Of a stretch of 64,000 nt of DNA, positions 54,290-63,056 are shown in pieces. The notes below the pieces were generated by a model that searched no databases, was not told the origin of the DNA, and saw only the letters and a program-made list of their open reading frames with translations. Source of the DNA: Clostridia bacterium (GTDB lineage Bacteria; Bacillota; Clostridia; Lachnospirales; Lachnospiraceae). The stretch is from the NCBI GenBank assembly GCA_910575245.1, contig CAJTEN010000006.1, positions 1 through 64,000 on the forward strand, in the 5' to 3' direction. Both the position numbers and the translations under genes were made by a program. Every line of letters begins with the position of its first letter. Position 1 is the first letter of the stretch.

Positions 54290-54506
54290 TCCCTTTATCC
54301 CCATGCTTCTTCCCAAGATCCGTGATAGAACCGTCCTTCTCCACAATAGAAATATTGTCTAACTGTCCTCTCAGATTAGCCCGCACATTCGCCACATAAG
54401 CACTGCGCAGCTCCTTCTGCTCCGCCTTCTCCGCTTCCGTCAATCCCTCCGTCTTCGATTTATGATACAATTCATTGATCCTCACCGTCATCTGCGCTAC
54501 ATTCAT
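54276..54506 (-). CDS. DUF896 (YnzC-like) protein
   Basis: A 76-residue protein with the DUF896 signature RINELYHKSKTEGLTEAEKAEQ and RSAYVANVRANLRGQLDNI. The family forms a small helical hairpin; its role is not settled, though a Bacillus relative is linked to the SOS gene cluster. The ATG at 54506 has GAGGAGG upstream. Its end overlaps the start of the cyclo-ligase gene. Confidence 0.92.
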   Translation of the reverse strand: MNVAQMTVRINELYHKSKTEGLTEAEKAEQKELRSAYVANVRANLRGQLDNISIVEKDGSITDLGKKHGDKGNGMH

Positions 54507-54601
54507 GCACACCGCCTCCTCTTTTTCTATATCCCACACTCTTCTCCCATCCTCTATACAAGAGTACATCCGCCTGGACACAACACACAGCCTATACATG
54601 G

Positions 54602-54764
54602 CTTAGGAACTGTTCAGAAATAAATTAGTCCGTCGGCGCTGGATAAATGTTCATCTGCAAAGAAGAAAATCGCAGGCGTAGCGGGCTACGTCAAGATTTT
54701 CTGATGCAGCAGATAGGCATTTAGACAAGCCGAATGGCTGATTTATTTCGTGACAGTTCCTTAG
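54602..54764. repeat. 163-bp palindromic repeat, copy 2
   Basis: Ends CTTAGGAACTGTTCAGAAATAAAT and CTAAGGAACTGTCACGAAATAAAT (the latter on the other strand) match at 20 of 24 positions. The middle has GGCGTAGCGGGCTACGTC (54675-54692), the same hairpin as in copy 1 but with G and C exchanged at a paired position. No coding capacity. Confidence 0.75.
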
Positions 54765-54781
54765 TCACTCCCAGCCTACAC

Positions 54782-54863
54782 CTGGGGAGAATGCATGCTC
54801 CTCGCATTCTCCCAGACATGGTCTGGTTATACTAAGACACCGTACTTTGGTGTCTTAGTATAA
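54782..54863. terminator. Two consecutive hairpins after proB
   Basis: CTGGGGAGAATGC / GCATTCTCCCAG (54782-54815) and a perfect 15-bp stem TTATACTAAGACACC / GGTGTCTTAGTATAA (54827-54863) stand just past the proB stop. Neither has a T-run; they may stop or slow the transcript or protect its 3' end. Confidence 0.5.
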
Positions 54864-54872
54864 CTCCATGTC

Positions 54873-55742
54873 TTATTCATGAACCATCTGCTGCACATAC
54901 AGCGGCAGATCAAACCCATCCTCCTTATGTGCCTTGAACAATGTCCCGATATTCTGTCCGTCAAGTATCCGGTGGATCACCTTAATGTCCTTACTGTTGG
55001 CAATCACCATATCCACACCCGTGTTGCCCGCGATCCTGGCGGCCTGCAATTTCGTGTTCATGCCGCCGGTCCCGGAACTGCTTCCTGTAGATGCCTTCCC
55101 CATATTCATCAACTCTTCCGTCAGTTCTTCCACGACTTCTATATATTTCGCATCCGGATTTTTCCTCGGGTCATCCGTATAGAGTCCGTCGATATCTGAT
55201 AATAAGATCAGCATATCCGCATCGATCAGAGCCGCCACGATTGCCGACAGCGTATCATTATCGCCTATCCCCAATTCGTAAGTAGCCACCGTATCATTCT
55301 CATTCACGATGGGGACCACGCCCAGTTTAAATAATTCCGCGAACGTATTGCGCGCGTTAAATCGGTTCAGATTATCGATAATAGTATTCTTAGTCATCAG
55401 GATCTGTGCCGCCACCTGATTATATTCCGCGAAAATCTTCTGATACGTCATCATAAGCCGTGCCTGCCCGATCGCCGCACAGGCCTGCTTCACCGCCGTC
55501 AGATTATCGCTGCCGGTCTCCTGCATCATTACCGACTTACGCCCCACTGCCACAGCGCCGGAGGTCACAAGTACCACGTCCTTGCCCCGGTTCCTGATAT
55601 CGCACAACTCCCGCACCAGTACATCCAGTTTCGTATAATCCAGATCGCCGGTCTGTATGTGCTGCAGTGAGGAGGAACCGATCTTGACCACGATCCTCTT
55701 TTTCTCTTTCATCATTTCTCTGATTTGTATTGTATCTGACAT
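54873..55742 (-). CDS. proB: Glutamate 5-kinase (without PUA domain)
   Basis: A 289-residue amino-acid kinase that phosphorylates glutamate as the first step of proline synthesis. Seen: VVKIGSSSLQ, VVLVTSGAVAVGRK, NENDTVA, GDNDTLSAIVAALIDADMLILLSDIDGLYTDDPR (in parts) and the GTGGMNTKLQAARIA loop. It ends soon after the kinase fold and lacks the C-terminal PUA domain of the E. coli enzyme, as in many Firmicutes. AGGAGC precedes the ATG. It heads the proB - DUF896 - cyclo-ligase - proA run. Confidence 0.97.
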   Translation of the reverse strand: MSDTIQIREMMKEKKRIVVKIGSSSLQHIQTGDLDYTKLDVLVRELCDIRNRGKDVVLVTSGAVAVGRKSVMMQETGSDNLTAVKQACAAIGQARLMMTYQKIFAEYNQVAAQILMTKNTIIDNLNRFNARNTFAELFKLGVVPIVNENDTVATYELGIGDNDTLSAIVAALIDADMLILLSDIDGLYTDDPRKNPDAKYIEVVEELTEELMNMGKASTGSSSGTGGMNTKLQAARIAGNTGVDMVIANSKDIKVIHRILDGQNIGTLFKAHKEDGFDLPLYVQQMVHE

Positions 55743-55804
55743 TTATCTGCTCCTGACGTTACTCTTCAATTTATATAGTCATAGCATAATCGTATGCTAT
55801 TGTC

Positions 55805-57433
55805 CTAACCTACCGGTATTGGAGGCGCAAACTCCGCCGCAATTTTCTCCGCGATTACCATGCCGTCCATCGCTGCCGAAGTAATACCTCCGGCGTATCC
55901 CGCGCCTTCCCCGCAGGGATACAGCCCCCGAAAGGCCGACTGTCCCGTCTCGTCCCGCAGGATTCTGACCGGAGAGGAAGTTCTGCTCTCCACGCCAGAC
56001 AAGTAAGCGCCGTCATCTGCAAATCCATGCACGGTCCGGCCAATCAGATCGATTCCTTCCACAAGCGCCCTGTTTAAGGCAGGCGGCAGAATATCATGTA
56101 CCTTGGCCATGCAGTATTCCCCTTTCACTTCCGGCCGGAAATCCGGATCATCCTGCAGGCTTCCGGATGTCTGCGGCTCCGCCCCGGTCACAGCTTTCCT
56201 GAATTCCCCATATCTTTCTACCGGAACCGCGCCTTTTCCGATACGATATGCTCTCTCCTCCAGTTCCCGCTGGAAGCAAACGCCTCCCAGAGGCGATTTA
56301 TCTTCATAATCCTCCGGTGTCACTGTCACGATCATCGCACTATTGCTGTTATACCCGTCTCGCCCGCTGTAGCTCATTCCGTTTACCGCCAGCCTGCCCG
56401 GCTCCGACGAAGCATTGACCACATATCCGCCCGGACACATACAGAAGGAATAGACGCCTCTGCCGGAAGCTGTCTGTGCTGTCACCTTATAGCTCGCCGC
56501 CGGCAGCCGCGGATCGTCCGCACGGCCATACTGCATCTGGTCGATCATTCTGCGGGAGTGCTCCATGCGAAGTCCCACGGCAAAGGACTTGGCCTCCATG
56601 GGAATCTTCCGCCGGTACAGCATCTCAAAGGTATCCCTGGCACTGTGCCCGATTGCCAGAACGACTGCCTCGCTTTGTATCCTCTCCGTCCCGTTAACGA
56701 CCACCCCGGCCACTCTGCCCGCCTGAAAGAGCAGGTCCGTCACCTGCGACCCGAATCTCACTTCCCCGCCCCATGCCACGATCTGCCTCCGCAGATTACG
56801 CACCACGCCGATCAGAATATCCGTGCCGATATGCGGTTTCGCTTCATACAGAATCTGTTCCGGCGCACCCGCCTCCACGAAAATCCGAAGAACCTCTCTG
56901 TTCCTTCCGTACTTATCTTTTACCAGCGTATTTAACTTACCGTCTGAGAAGGTGCCTGCACCGCCCTCGCCAAACTGGACATTTGACGCAGGATCCAGTA
57001 CTCCTTCTCGCCAGAACTTCTCTACATCCCTGATGCGCTCTTCCACACAGTTTCCCCGTTCCAGAAGCAGCGGTTTCCATCCATGTGCCGCAAGCAGATA
57101 ACCGCAGAACAGCCCCGCCGGTCCTGTACCGATAATAACCGGCCTGCCGTTTAATTGCCTGTCTCCCCGCAGAGGAAACAGGTATGGCTTCTCTGTCACA
57201 GCCTGCACCTGCTTATTTCTGCATTTCGCCAGTACCTTCTCCTGTGCCGCAACAGATACATCCAAGGCATAGATAATCACGATATCCGGCTTCTTCCTGG
57301 CATCGACCGACTTCTTTCTGATCTGCCAGGAGAGAATCTTATCCGGCGTGATACGCAGTATATCCGCTGCTTTCTTTACAATATCCATCTGTGTATGTTC
57401 CAGAGGAACCTTTATCTGATTAATACGAATCAT
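55805..57433 (-). CDS. COG2509-type FAD-dependent dehydrogenase
   Basis: A 542-residue flavoprotein. The N-terminal 90 residues form a small alpha/beta domain (IKVPLEHTQMDIVKKAADIL). The FAD fold follows (VIIGTGPAGLFCGYLLAAHGW, LLERGNCVEERIRDVEKFW), then FGEGGAGTFSDGKLNTLVKD and a C-terminal CGEGAGYAGGITSAAMDGM that closes the FAD site. The family is widespread in Clostridia and its reaction is unknown. It has a GGGAAAG site and lies 62 bp above proB. Confidence 0.9.
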   Translation of the reverse strand: MIRINQIKVPLEHTQMDIVKKAADILRITPDKILSWQIRKKSVDARKKPDIVIIYALDVSVAAQEKVLAKCRNKQVQAVTEKPYLFPLRGDRQLNGRPVIIGTGPAGLFCGYLLAAHGWKPLLLERGNCVEERIRDVEKFWREGVLDPASNVQFGEGGAGTFSDGKLNTLVKDKYGRNREVLRIFVEAGAPEQILYEAKPHIGTDILIGVVRNLRRQIVAWGGEVRFGSQVTDLLFQAGRVAGVVVNGTERIQSEAVVLAIGHSARDTFEMLYRRKIPMEAKSFAVGLRMEHSRRMIDQMQYGRADDPRLPAASYKVTAQTASGRGVYSFCMCPGGYVVNASSEPGRLAVNGMSYSGRDGYNSNSAMIVTVTPEDYEDKSPLGGVCFQRELEERAYRIGKGAVPVERYGEFRKAVTGAEPQTSGSLQDDPDFRPEVKGEYCMAKVHDILPPALNRALVEGIDLIGRTVHGFADDGAYLSGVESRTSSPVRILRDETGQSAFRGLYPCGEGAGYAGGITSAAMDGMVIAEKIAAEFAPPIPVG

Positions 57434-57543
57434 TTGTTTCTTTCCCGTTCTTCCGGCCGTCTGTTCTGCTGATCAGTACGCCGGCTCCATTTATAAATCT
57501 CCCGTCCATCTGCTAACTGTTATCAGCCGGTGCACTTTCCCAC

Positions 57544-58794
57544 TTATATATCTTCCGCCGCCGCTCTCCCGGCCACTGCGCCGCTGCTCCATGCCCACTG
57601 CAGGTTATATCCGCCGCAGATCCCGTCAATATCCAGTATCTCACCGGCAAAGAAAACGCCTGGTACTTTGACCGATTCCAGTTTATCCGTCACCTCGCCA
57701 AAATCCACACCGCCGGCACTTACCTGGGCCTGTTCAAAAGAATTCGTTTCCCTCACAGTCACCATAAGATCCCGGAACAGCTTCTCCAGCTTCTTTCTGC
57801 GGGAAGGGGACAGGCCGCCCGCCCGGTCTGTCTCCTTTATGCCCGACAGCTTCAATAACAGCAGGCCGATCTTCTTGTTTACGATTCCGGTCACAAACTG
57901 CTCCATACTCTGGCTTTTCTGCCGCTTCCACCTCTCGTTCCAAAAAGCAGGACCATTATCAAACCTATTATCTTCATCCTCCGGCATAAAATCAATCCCG
58001 ACTACAGTACGATTTTGCTTCTGCAAAGCATACGCGGCCACTCTGCTGAACTGAAAGACGGGAATTCCTGAAATACCGTAATCCGTAAGCTGCAATTCTC
58101 CCCGCACGGAACATACCGCTCTCTCATCTATGTACAATGTCAGGCGGGCATCGCACCGCACACCAGCCACCTGTTTGAAGTAGTTCTCTTCGCACCGCAA
58201 TGCCGTAAGGGCCGGCACCACCGGAACGATCCTGTGTCCCAGCTTCTTTGCAATCGCAAATCCCGATCCGTCTGAGCCTGTCCGGGGCGCCGCCTTGCCG
58301 CCGCAGGCTAAGATGACTGCATCATACCGTTCTTCCCCACGGTCTTTTGTAATCACCGTCAGAAAGCCTTTCTCTGATGCTTCCTTTTTTCTCCTGATAT
58401 CAGTTACGCTGCAGCCTGTATCAATCCTGATCCCAAGCCGCTCTGTCTCATACCGCAGAACATCCAGTACCGTTGCTGCCTGCTCACTGGCGGGATACAA
58501 GTATCCATTTCTATCCCTGACCCGCATACCCAGCTTCCGGAAGAATGCCTTCGTCTCCCCGACGCCAAACCGTTGATACAGTTCTTCCACACAGGCGCTC
58601 CCGCTTCCATAATAGCATCCTGCATTCATGACTTCGTTGGAGAAATTGCACTTCCCGTTGCCGGTGGACAGGATTTTCTTCCCGACTCTGTCATTCTTTT
58701 CATACACCGTCACATGTGCTCCCGCACAGGCGGCCTGAATCGCCGCCATCATCCCGGCAGCGCCGCCGCCTATCACGGCAATCTTTCTTCTCAT
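57544..58794 (-). CDS. HI0933/BaiN-family flavoprotein
   Basis: A 416-residue NAD(P)/FAD-dependent oxidoreductase. Seen: FAD fold IAVIGGGAAGMMAAIQA, YEKNDRVGKKILSTGNGKCNFSN, ILACGGKAAPRTGSDGSGF, then the C-terminal SAGGVDFGEVTDKLESVKVPGVFFAGEILDIDGICGGYNLQWAWSSG (in parts), all diagnostic of the HI0933-like family. A member in Clostridium scindens (BaiN) has been reported to act on bile-acid double bonds, but the family is present in most Firmicutes, so that role should not be assumed. The ATG at 58794 has AAAGGA upstream. Confidence 0.92.
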   Translation of the reverse strand: MRRKIAVIGGGAAGMMAAIQAACAGAHVTVYEKNDRVGKKILSTGNGKCNFSNEVMNAGCYYGSGSACVEELYQRFGVGETKAFFRKLGMRVRDRNGYLYPASEQAATVLDVLRYETERLGIRIDTGCSVTDIRRKKEASEKGFLTVITKDRGEERYDAVILACGGKAAPRTGSDGSGFAIAKKLGHRIVPVVPALTALRCEENYFKQVAGVRCDARLTLYIDERAVCSVRGELQLTDYGISGIPVFQFSRVAAYALQKQNRTVVGIDFMPEDEDNRFDNGPAFWNERWKRQKSQSMEQFVTGIVNKKIGLLLLKLSGIKETDRAGGLSPSRRKKLEKLFRDLMVTVRETNSFEQAQVSAGGVDFGEVTDKLESVKVPGVFFAGEILDIDGICGGYNLQWAWSSGAVAGRAAAEDI

Positions 58795-58910
58795 ACAGAC
58801 TAAATCCTTTCCGGCATTCTGCCAGGACATAACCGTTCGCAGCGCCTCCCCCATCTTCCCCTGTTTGAAGAAGGAGACCCTTATAAACTGCCACCCCTCA
58901 TATCTTATCC

Positions 58911-59564
58911 TTAACTGGAATAAGATTCAAGGAAATTATACAGTTCCTCTTCATTTTCTATATACTTTCCCTGTATGATCTCAGCCTTCAATTTATCGTT
59001 AAGATCCTCCAGCAGAATATCCGTGTTCATATGGAGTCTCTGCTTATCCTCTTCATAGACAACGATAAAATGATCCTCCACCATAAGATAATAGCCCTTC
59101 GGCTCCTCTTCTTTATAATATTTGCATATTACGACTCTGTCCTTGGAGAAAGCAGTCAGTTCAATCGTCTCAAACCCCATTTCCTGCTCGCTTAAGGGCG
59201 GATTCCGGTCATAGGATTCCAGTTCTTTAATCAGGCTTTCACGGTCCAGTCCGATATATTTGACCGGCACAGCTTCCTGTTTCTCCCGGATCGACCCATC
59301 CACCAGATTGATCTCCTCTATCAGATAGGTGGTATCCGCCGTCACCACCGGAACATTCTCCACCGCCGTTTCTATGACCTGTTCCTGTATATCAGCCTCT
59401 TCGGTTATACTGTCATTTTTCTGTTCAACAATCTGTTTCACTTCCTTTTCCTGATATCTGTTGGGATAGAAAAACTGCTCTGCCTTCAGAGCCGCATATC
59501 CGCCCGCTCCCATCAGGAAAACAGATGTTACAAGAAAAAGACTGATACGTCTTACAAATTTCAT
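58911..59564 (-). CDS. BofC-like exported protein
   Basis: A 217-residue protein with one N-terminal helix (ISLFLVTSVFLMGAGGYAAL), so it is anchored outside the membrane. The C-terminal half (KDRVVICKYYKEE, GYYLMVEDHFIVVYEEDKQRL, DLNDKLKAEIIQGKYIENEEELYNFLESY) resembles the BofC C-terminal domain, which in Bacillus takes part in the forespore SpoIVB checkpoint. Here only that domain type is supported, not the role. GGGTG precedes the ATG. Confidence 0.72.
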   Translation of the reverse strand: MKFVRRISLFLVTSVFLMGAGGYAALKAEQFFYPNRYQEKEVKQIVEQKNDSITEEADIQEQVIETAVENVPVVTADTTYLIEEINLVDGSIREKQEAVPVKYIGLDRESLIKELESYDRNPPLSEQEMGFETIELTAFSKDRVVICKYYKEEEPKGYYLMVEDHFIVVYEEDKQRLHMNTDILLEDLNDKLKAEIIQGKYIENEEELYNFLESYSS

Positions 59565-59661
59565 CCTTACACCCCTGCGTACTGCAGGCCTGCCTTTCTA
59601 ATCGGATTTTCTGTAATCAGTATCAGTCATTTTCATGATTTTATACAAATAAGTGCCAAAT

Positions 59662-61329
59662 TTATAAGACACCAATGTTTTTTCCAAACATGATGAAGAA
59701 GAAACCAAGGGGTATCCGGGATAATTCCTCTTCACCAATCACACGCAGGATCATCAGCATTGTCACATCCAGAAACACACCGGCCACAATGCCGGTAAGA
59801 AGCGTCACTGCTGCCCCCGCAGGTTCCAGCATGAACTTACCGATCAGAATAACCGCCACGCCTGAGACGCAGGCTGCGGCAAACGGAAAAGCAAATCCGG
59901 ACAGCCAGTTCTGACGGTATTTAAGATTTCTGCTCAGAAACAGGAAATTCAACACGCCGAAAACTGCAAAATACACTATAAGCGCATATATAATGCCGTC
60001 CGCGCCAAGCAAAGCCTTCTGTACAAAAAGATATGCCACAAGAATATGCACTGCCATAGAGACAAATACTGAAACAAACAACTCCCTGAGCATATGCATT
60101 CTGAAAAGCAGCTGTGCAAAGAAGAAGCCGAATCCGCACAATACAATAATGACTGCACCCTTCTGCACCCACGATGCCACAGCAGCCGTCTCTCCTTTGT
60201 ACAGACATTTTACAATCGGTTCAGCCAACCCTGCCAGATAAATGGCGATCGGAAAGGCAACAATTGACAATCTGGAGACCGCCTTTTCCAGACGGTCCCG
60301 CATGATACGGTACTCTTCTCTGTCGTAGGCGCCCTTGATCTTTCCTGCCATGGCAGAAACCGTAAGCAGGCACAGAGCAGCGCCTGCACCAATCAATACT
60401 GCAAACTTACTGTAATACGCTCCCCACATTGCGGTACGTATCTCTCCTAACTCCTCCACCCTCTTATTCATACAATAGTTAAAGATCCGCTGGTCAATCA
60501 GCATAAATAAATTCGTAAAGACCGCAACAATCGCCATCGGCAGGCAGCCGACAAGCACCGTTCTCTGTACAGAGGACCGGGAATCTCCCCGTTTGCTGTC
60601 ATCCGACTGCACCTTGCCCCGCAATGTACCGGAATATATGATATAGACCACTAACAGATATATTGTTGTGATCACCTGAGACAGAAGAACGCCGAGCATG
60701 GCGCCAAGCGCTCCATAGGCGAAACTGTATTCTTTTTTCTGCAGCAATGCGGAAACTGCATTTCCGTAGGAATAAAAAGCCCGTCCACATCCAAGAGCAC
60801 ACAATATCATGGCTATTTTCTCTATATATTGAGAATGTGCCGTCAGAGTACCCATCCCATAACCATTGAAGTAGCCCCGGAAAGTACCGATGGCCGCCGC
60901 AAACAGGATCGTCGGTGCAACAGCCAGAATCGCCATACGGCTCAGGGACTCAAGTACCAGGATGTCTGCAATTCTCGAAGCTGTCAATGCCAGAAGCAGC
61001 GCTAATACGGCACTGATCAGCAGATCCATAAAGAATACGGAAGTGAACACTTTCTTCGCGTTCCGGTGCTGCTCCCGCTTCACCCTGAAACGGATAATGC
61101 CGGACATAGCGCCGGCCATACTATATGATGTGATAAAAGTAAGCAATATAAAAATCTCAAAAGCCGGTGCAAACAATCCCATCCCGGCATCCCCAATAGC
61201 CTTCGACAGGGGAATCCGCATCAAAAGTAAAATAATATAGGATATCATTCCCGCAGACTGGATCAAAGGTGTCCTTACTGCCGTGACCACAGAACCTCCC
61301 CGGGAGTCCTCTTTCTTTCGTAATTTCAT
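59662..61329 (-). CDS. Polysaccharide flippase of the MATE/MOP superfamily (SpoVB/MurJ-like)
   Basis: A 555-residue protein with about 14 membrane helices. The N-terminus (PLIQSAGMISYIILLLMRIPLSKAIGDAGMGLFAPAF, in parts), FTNLFMLIDQRIFNYCMNKR and the C-terminal SGVAVILIGKFML segments fit the SpoVB/Wzx/MurJ flippases rather than drug MATEs. It would move a lipid-linked sugar across the membrane, for spore cortex or surface polysaccharide. AGAGGT precedes the ATG. It lies 10 bp below ybeY, so the two are co-transcribed. Confidence 0.85.
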   Translation of the reverse strand: MKLRKKEDSRGGSVVTAVRTPLIQSAGMISYIILLLMRIPLSKAIGDAGMGLFAPAFEIFILLTFITSYSMAGAMSGIIRFRVKREQHRNAKKVFTSVFFMDLLISAVLALLLALTASRIADILVLESLSRMAILAVAPTILFAAAIGTFRGYFNGYGMGTLTAHSQYIEKIAMILCALGCGRAFYSYGNAVSALLQKKEYSFAYGALGAMLGVLLSQVITTIYLLVVYIIYSGTLRGKVQSDDSKRGDSRSSVQRTVLVGCLPMAIVAVFTNLFMLIDQRIFNYCMNKRVEELGEIRTAMWGAYYSKFAVLIGAGAALCLLTVSAMAGKIKGAYDREEYRIMRDRLEKAVSRLSIVAFPIAIYLAGLAEPIVKCLYKGETAAVASWVQKGAVIIVLCGFGFFFAQLLFRMHMLRELFVSVFVSMAVHILVAYLFVQKALLGADGIIYALIVYFAVFGVLNFLFLSRNLKYRQNWLSGFAFPFAAACVSGVAVILIGKFMLEPAGAAVTLLTGIVAGVFLDVTMLMILRVIGEEELSRIPLGFFFIMFGKNIGVL

Positions 61330-61339
61330 AATAGTATCT

Positions 61340-61873
61340 TTACCTCTTGTCTTCTGCGTTTTCTGTCAGCTGCCTGTCGCGCATAATATTAAGGCGCTTC
61401 AGCGCTTCCTCCTGTTTCTGCTCCATAACGGCAGCCTCCTGCGGGCTCATATGATCATATCCGCATAGATGAAACATGCTGTGAGCCGTCAAAAAAGCAA
61501 ATTCCCGCAGGGTTGAATGCCCATATTCCTGGGCCTGCACCTCCACACGGTCAGCCGACAGAATAATATCCCCCAACAGCAGTTCCCCGCTGTCCGGGTC
61601 GAAATAATCCGCTTCATCCTGCTCCACAACACTGAAATCACCTTCTTTATCGAAGGCTATATTCGGAAAAGACAGCACATCCGTCTCCCGGTCCATATCC
61701 CGGTAATCCCGGTTGTATTCCCTGATACCTGCGTTATCCGTCAGAAGAAGATTTACGGTAGTCTCATAAGGACAATTCTCCATATCCATCACTGTCTCCA
61801 TGATTTTATCCAGTAACTCCTGTATATCAAACGGAAAAGAAACTCCGGTTTCATTCTCAACGTAAGAAGTCAT
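61340..61873 (-). CDS. ybeY: Endoribonuclease YbeY
   Basis: A 177-residue metallo-RNase for 16S rRNA 3'-end maturation and ribosome quality control. It has the zinc-binding HSMFHLCGYDH (H-x3-H-x5-H) and the upstream LLTDNAGIREYNRDYRDMDRETDVLSFPN (in parts) typical of YbeY, then LLLGDIILSADRV. The ATG at 61873 has GAGGAG upstream and lies 17 bp inside the HD membrane protein gene. Confidence 0.96.
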   Translation of the reverse strand: MTSYVENETGVSFPFDIQELLDKIMETVMDMENCPYETTVNLLLTDNAGIREYNRDYRDMDRETDVLSFPNIAFDKEGDFSVVEQDEADYFDPDSGELLLGDIILSADRVEVQAQEYGHSTLREFAFLTAHSMFHLCGYDHMSPQEAAVMEQKQEEALKRLNIMRDRQLTENAEDKR

Positions 61874-63056
61874 AGTACAATTTCTCCTCGACAAATATCT
61901 TTTTCATCTCATAGAGCTGTGCTAACGATATTTCATTGTCCCACAGCTCGTCGGTCTCCAGCTTCTTCTTAAATACCGTATCAATCAACTTCTTATAGTC
62001 CAGCTGCGCTCTGGGATCTTTCTCAAAAAGGTACAATATCGAAGATACAATACAATCAGCAAACAGCACGATTATTGTCTCTTTTGATACCACTTTCTCG
62101 GATCCGTCCACATATTCTTTTAAAATTCTCTTCGTATTCGCAGGAAAATGATATTCATCACAGATAATCGAAACATTTTCCCATGTGTTCTCCCCTCTCA
62201 GTTTACCGATTCTGTGATAATACCCGCATGCCTTGACCGCCGCGTCATCCAGCTGCAGGCGCTTGGCGATCCTGTCGCCCAGATATGCCGTATGTATCGC
62301 ATGGTAATACTCTTCTTTAGACAGATCCTTAAGCTGTACCAGCAGCGGGCATTCCGGATCGTTGATCTCCATATATTTCTCCTGATCCTTATGGATCACG
62401 GAGGAACTGAATGCCTTGAGAATAATCAATAGCAGAACACAGCAGATCACCGTATTGAATGCAGGAATTGTAAACTGCTCCGCCGCCAGCTTCTCCCTGG
62501 AAAAGAGCACGATATTGGCGGTCAGGCACAGGATAAGCACCAACAGAGATATCACAACCGGAAGCCCTACCAAAAAATCATCATTCAAATTAGAGAACAT
62601 GAGAATGCCTGCCAGGCCGCTGATAAAGTAGAGCCAGAAAACAGCCATGTCACCTCCTGTGAAATTAACCGCAAGAAGCAGGCATACACTGCCCGCCGCC
62701 ATTCCGGCCACACCATTGCTGAACACTCCCAGCAGCACAAAAATCACTAAAAAAGGCCACCCGGCCACTGGCAGGTACGGCAATAAAACCGCCCCGGCCA
62801 GACTTGCCAGATACACAGACGCAAACCTTCCATATTTACCCTCGTTACGGTAAATAAACAATCCCGTCACCTCACTGAACAGATAGGCATAGATCACAAT
62901 GCCTGTCCCTGCCAGCGCCATTATGATATTGCGCATCAGCGTTTCCGTTCCGGGCTGATGCAGAAGACTTCCTGCAAAGGCAATTCCTCCTGAAGCTAAA
63001 AACATTACGCTAAATATCAGTATTCTTTTTACAAAAATTTTATTATCTTTTCCCAC
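61857..63056 (-). CDS. PgpH-like membrane protein with a degenerate HD domain
   Basis: A 399-residue protein in the place of the c-di-AMP phosphodiesterase PgpH (between phoH and ybeY). Residues 10-215 hold about seven membrane helices. Residues 225-399 match the PgpH HD domain (CPLLVQLKDLSKEEYYHAIHTAYLGDRIAKRL, in parts). The catalytic HD pair is altered: His281 is followed by Arg282 (YYHRIGK) where family members have YYHDIGK. The large outside domain of PgpH (normally about 700 residues in all) is missing. It starts with GTG overlapping phoH. It is probably not an active phosphodiesterase. Confidence 0.8.
   Translation of the reverse strand: MGKDNKIFVKRILIFSVMFLASGGIAFAGSLLHQPGTETLMRNIIMALAGTGIVIYAYLFSEVTGLFIYRNEGKYGRFASVYLASLAGAVLLPYLPVAGWPFLVIFVLLGVFSNGVAGMAAGSVCLLLAVNFTGGDMAVFWLYFISGLAGILMFSNLNDDFLVGLPVVISLLVLILCLTANIVLFSREKLAAEQFTIPAFNTVICCVLLLIILKAFSSSVIHKDQEKYMEINDPECPLLVQLKDLSKEEYYHAIHTAYLGDRIAKRLQLDDAAVKACGYYHRIGKLRGENTWENVSIICDEYHFPANTKRILKEYVDGSEKVVSKETIIVLFADCIVSSILYLFEKDPRAQLDYKKLIDTVFKKKLETDELWDNEISLAQLYEMKKIFVEEKLYYDFLR

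Noticed and set aside
53310-54764. CRISPR array
   Set aside because: Only two copies, over 1 kb apart, each palindromic and diverged; there are no regularly spaced direct repeats and no cas genes.
57544-58794. Annotation as a true bile-acid enzyme BaiN
   Set aside because: The HI0933 family is nearly universal in Firmicutes and no bai operon is present; the name would overstate the evidence.
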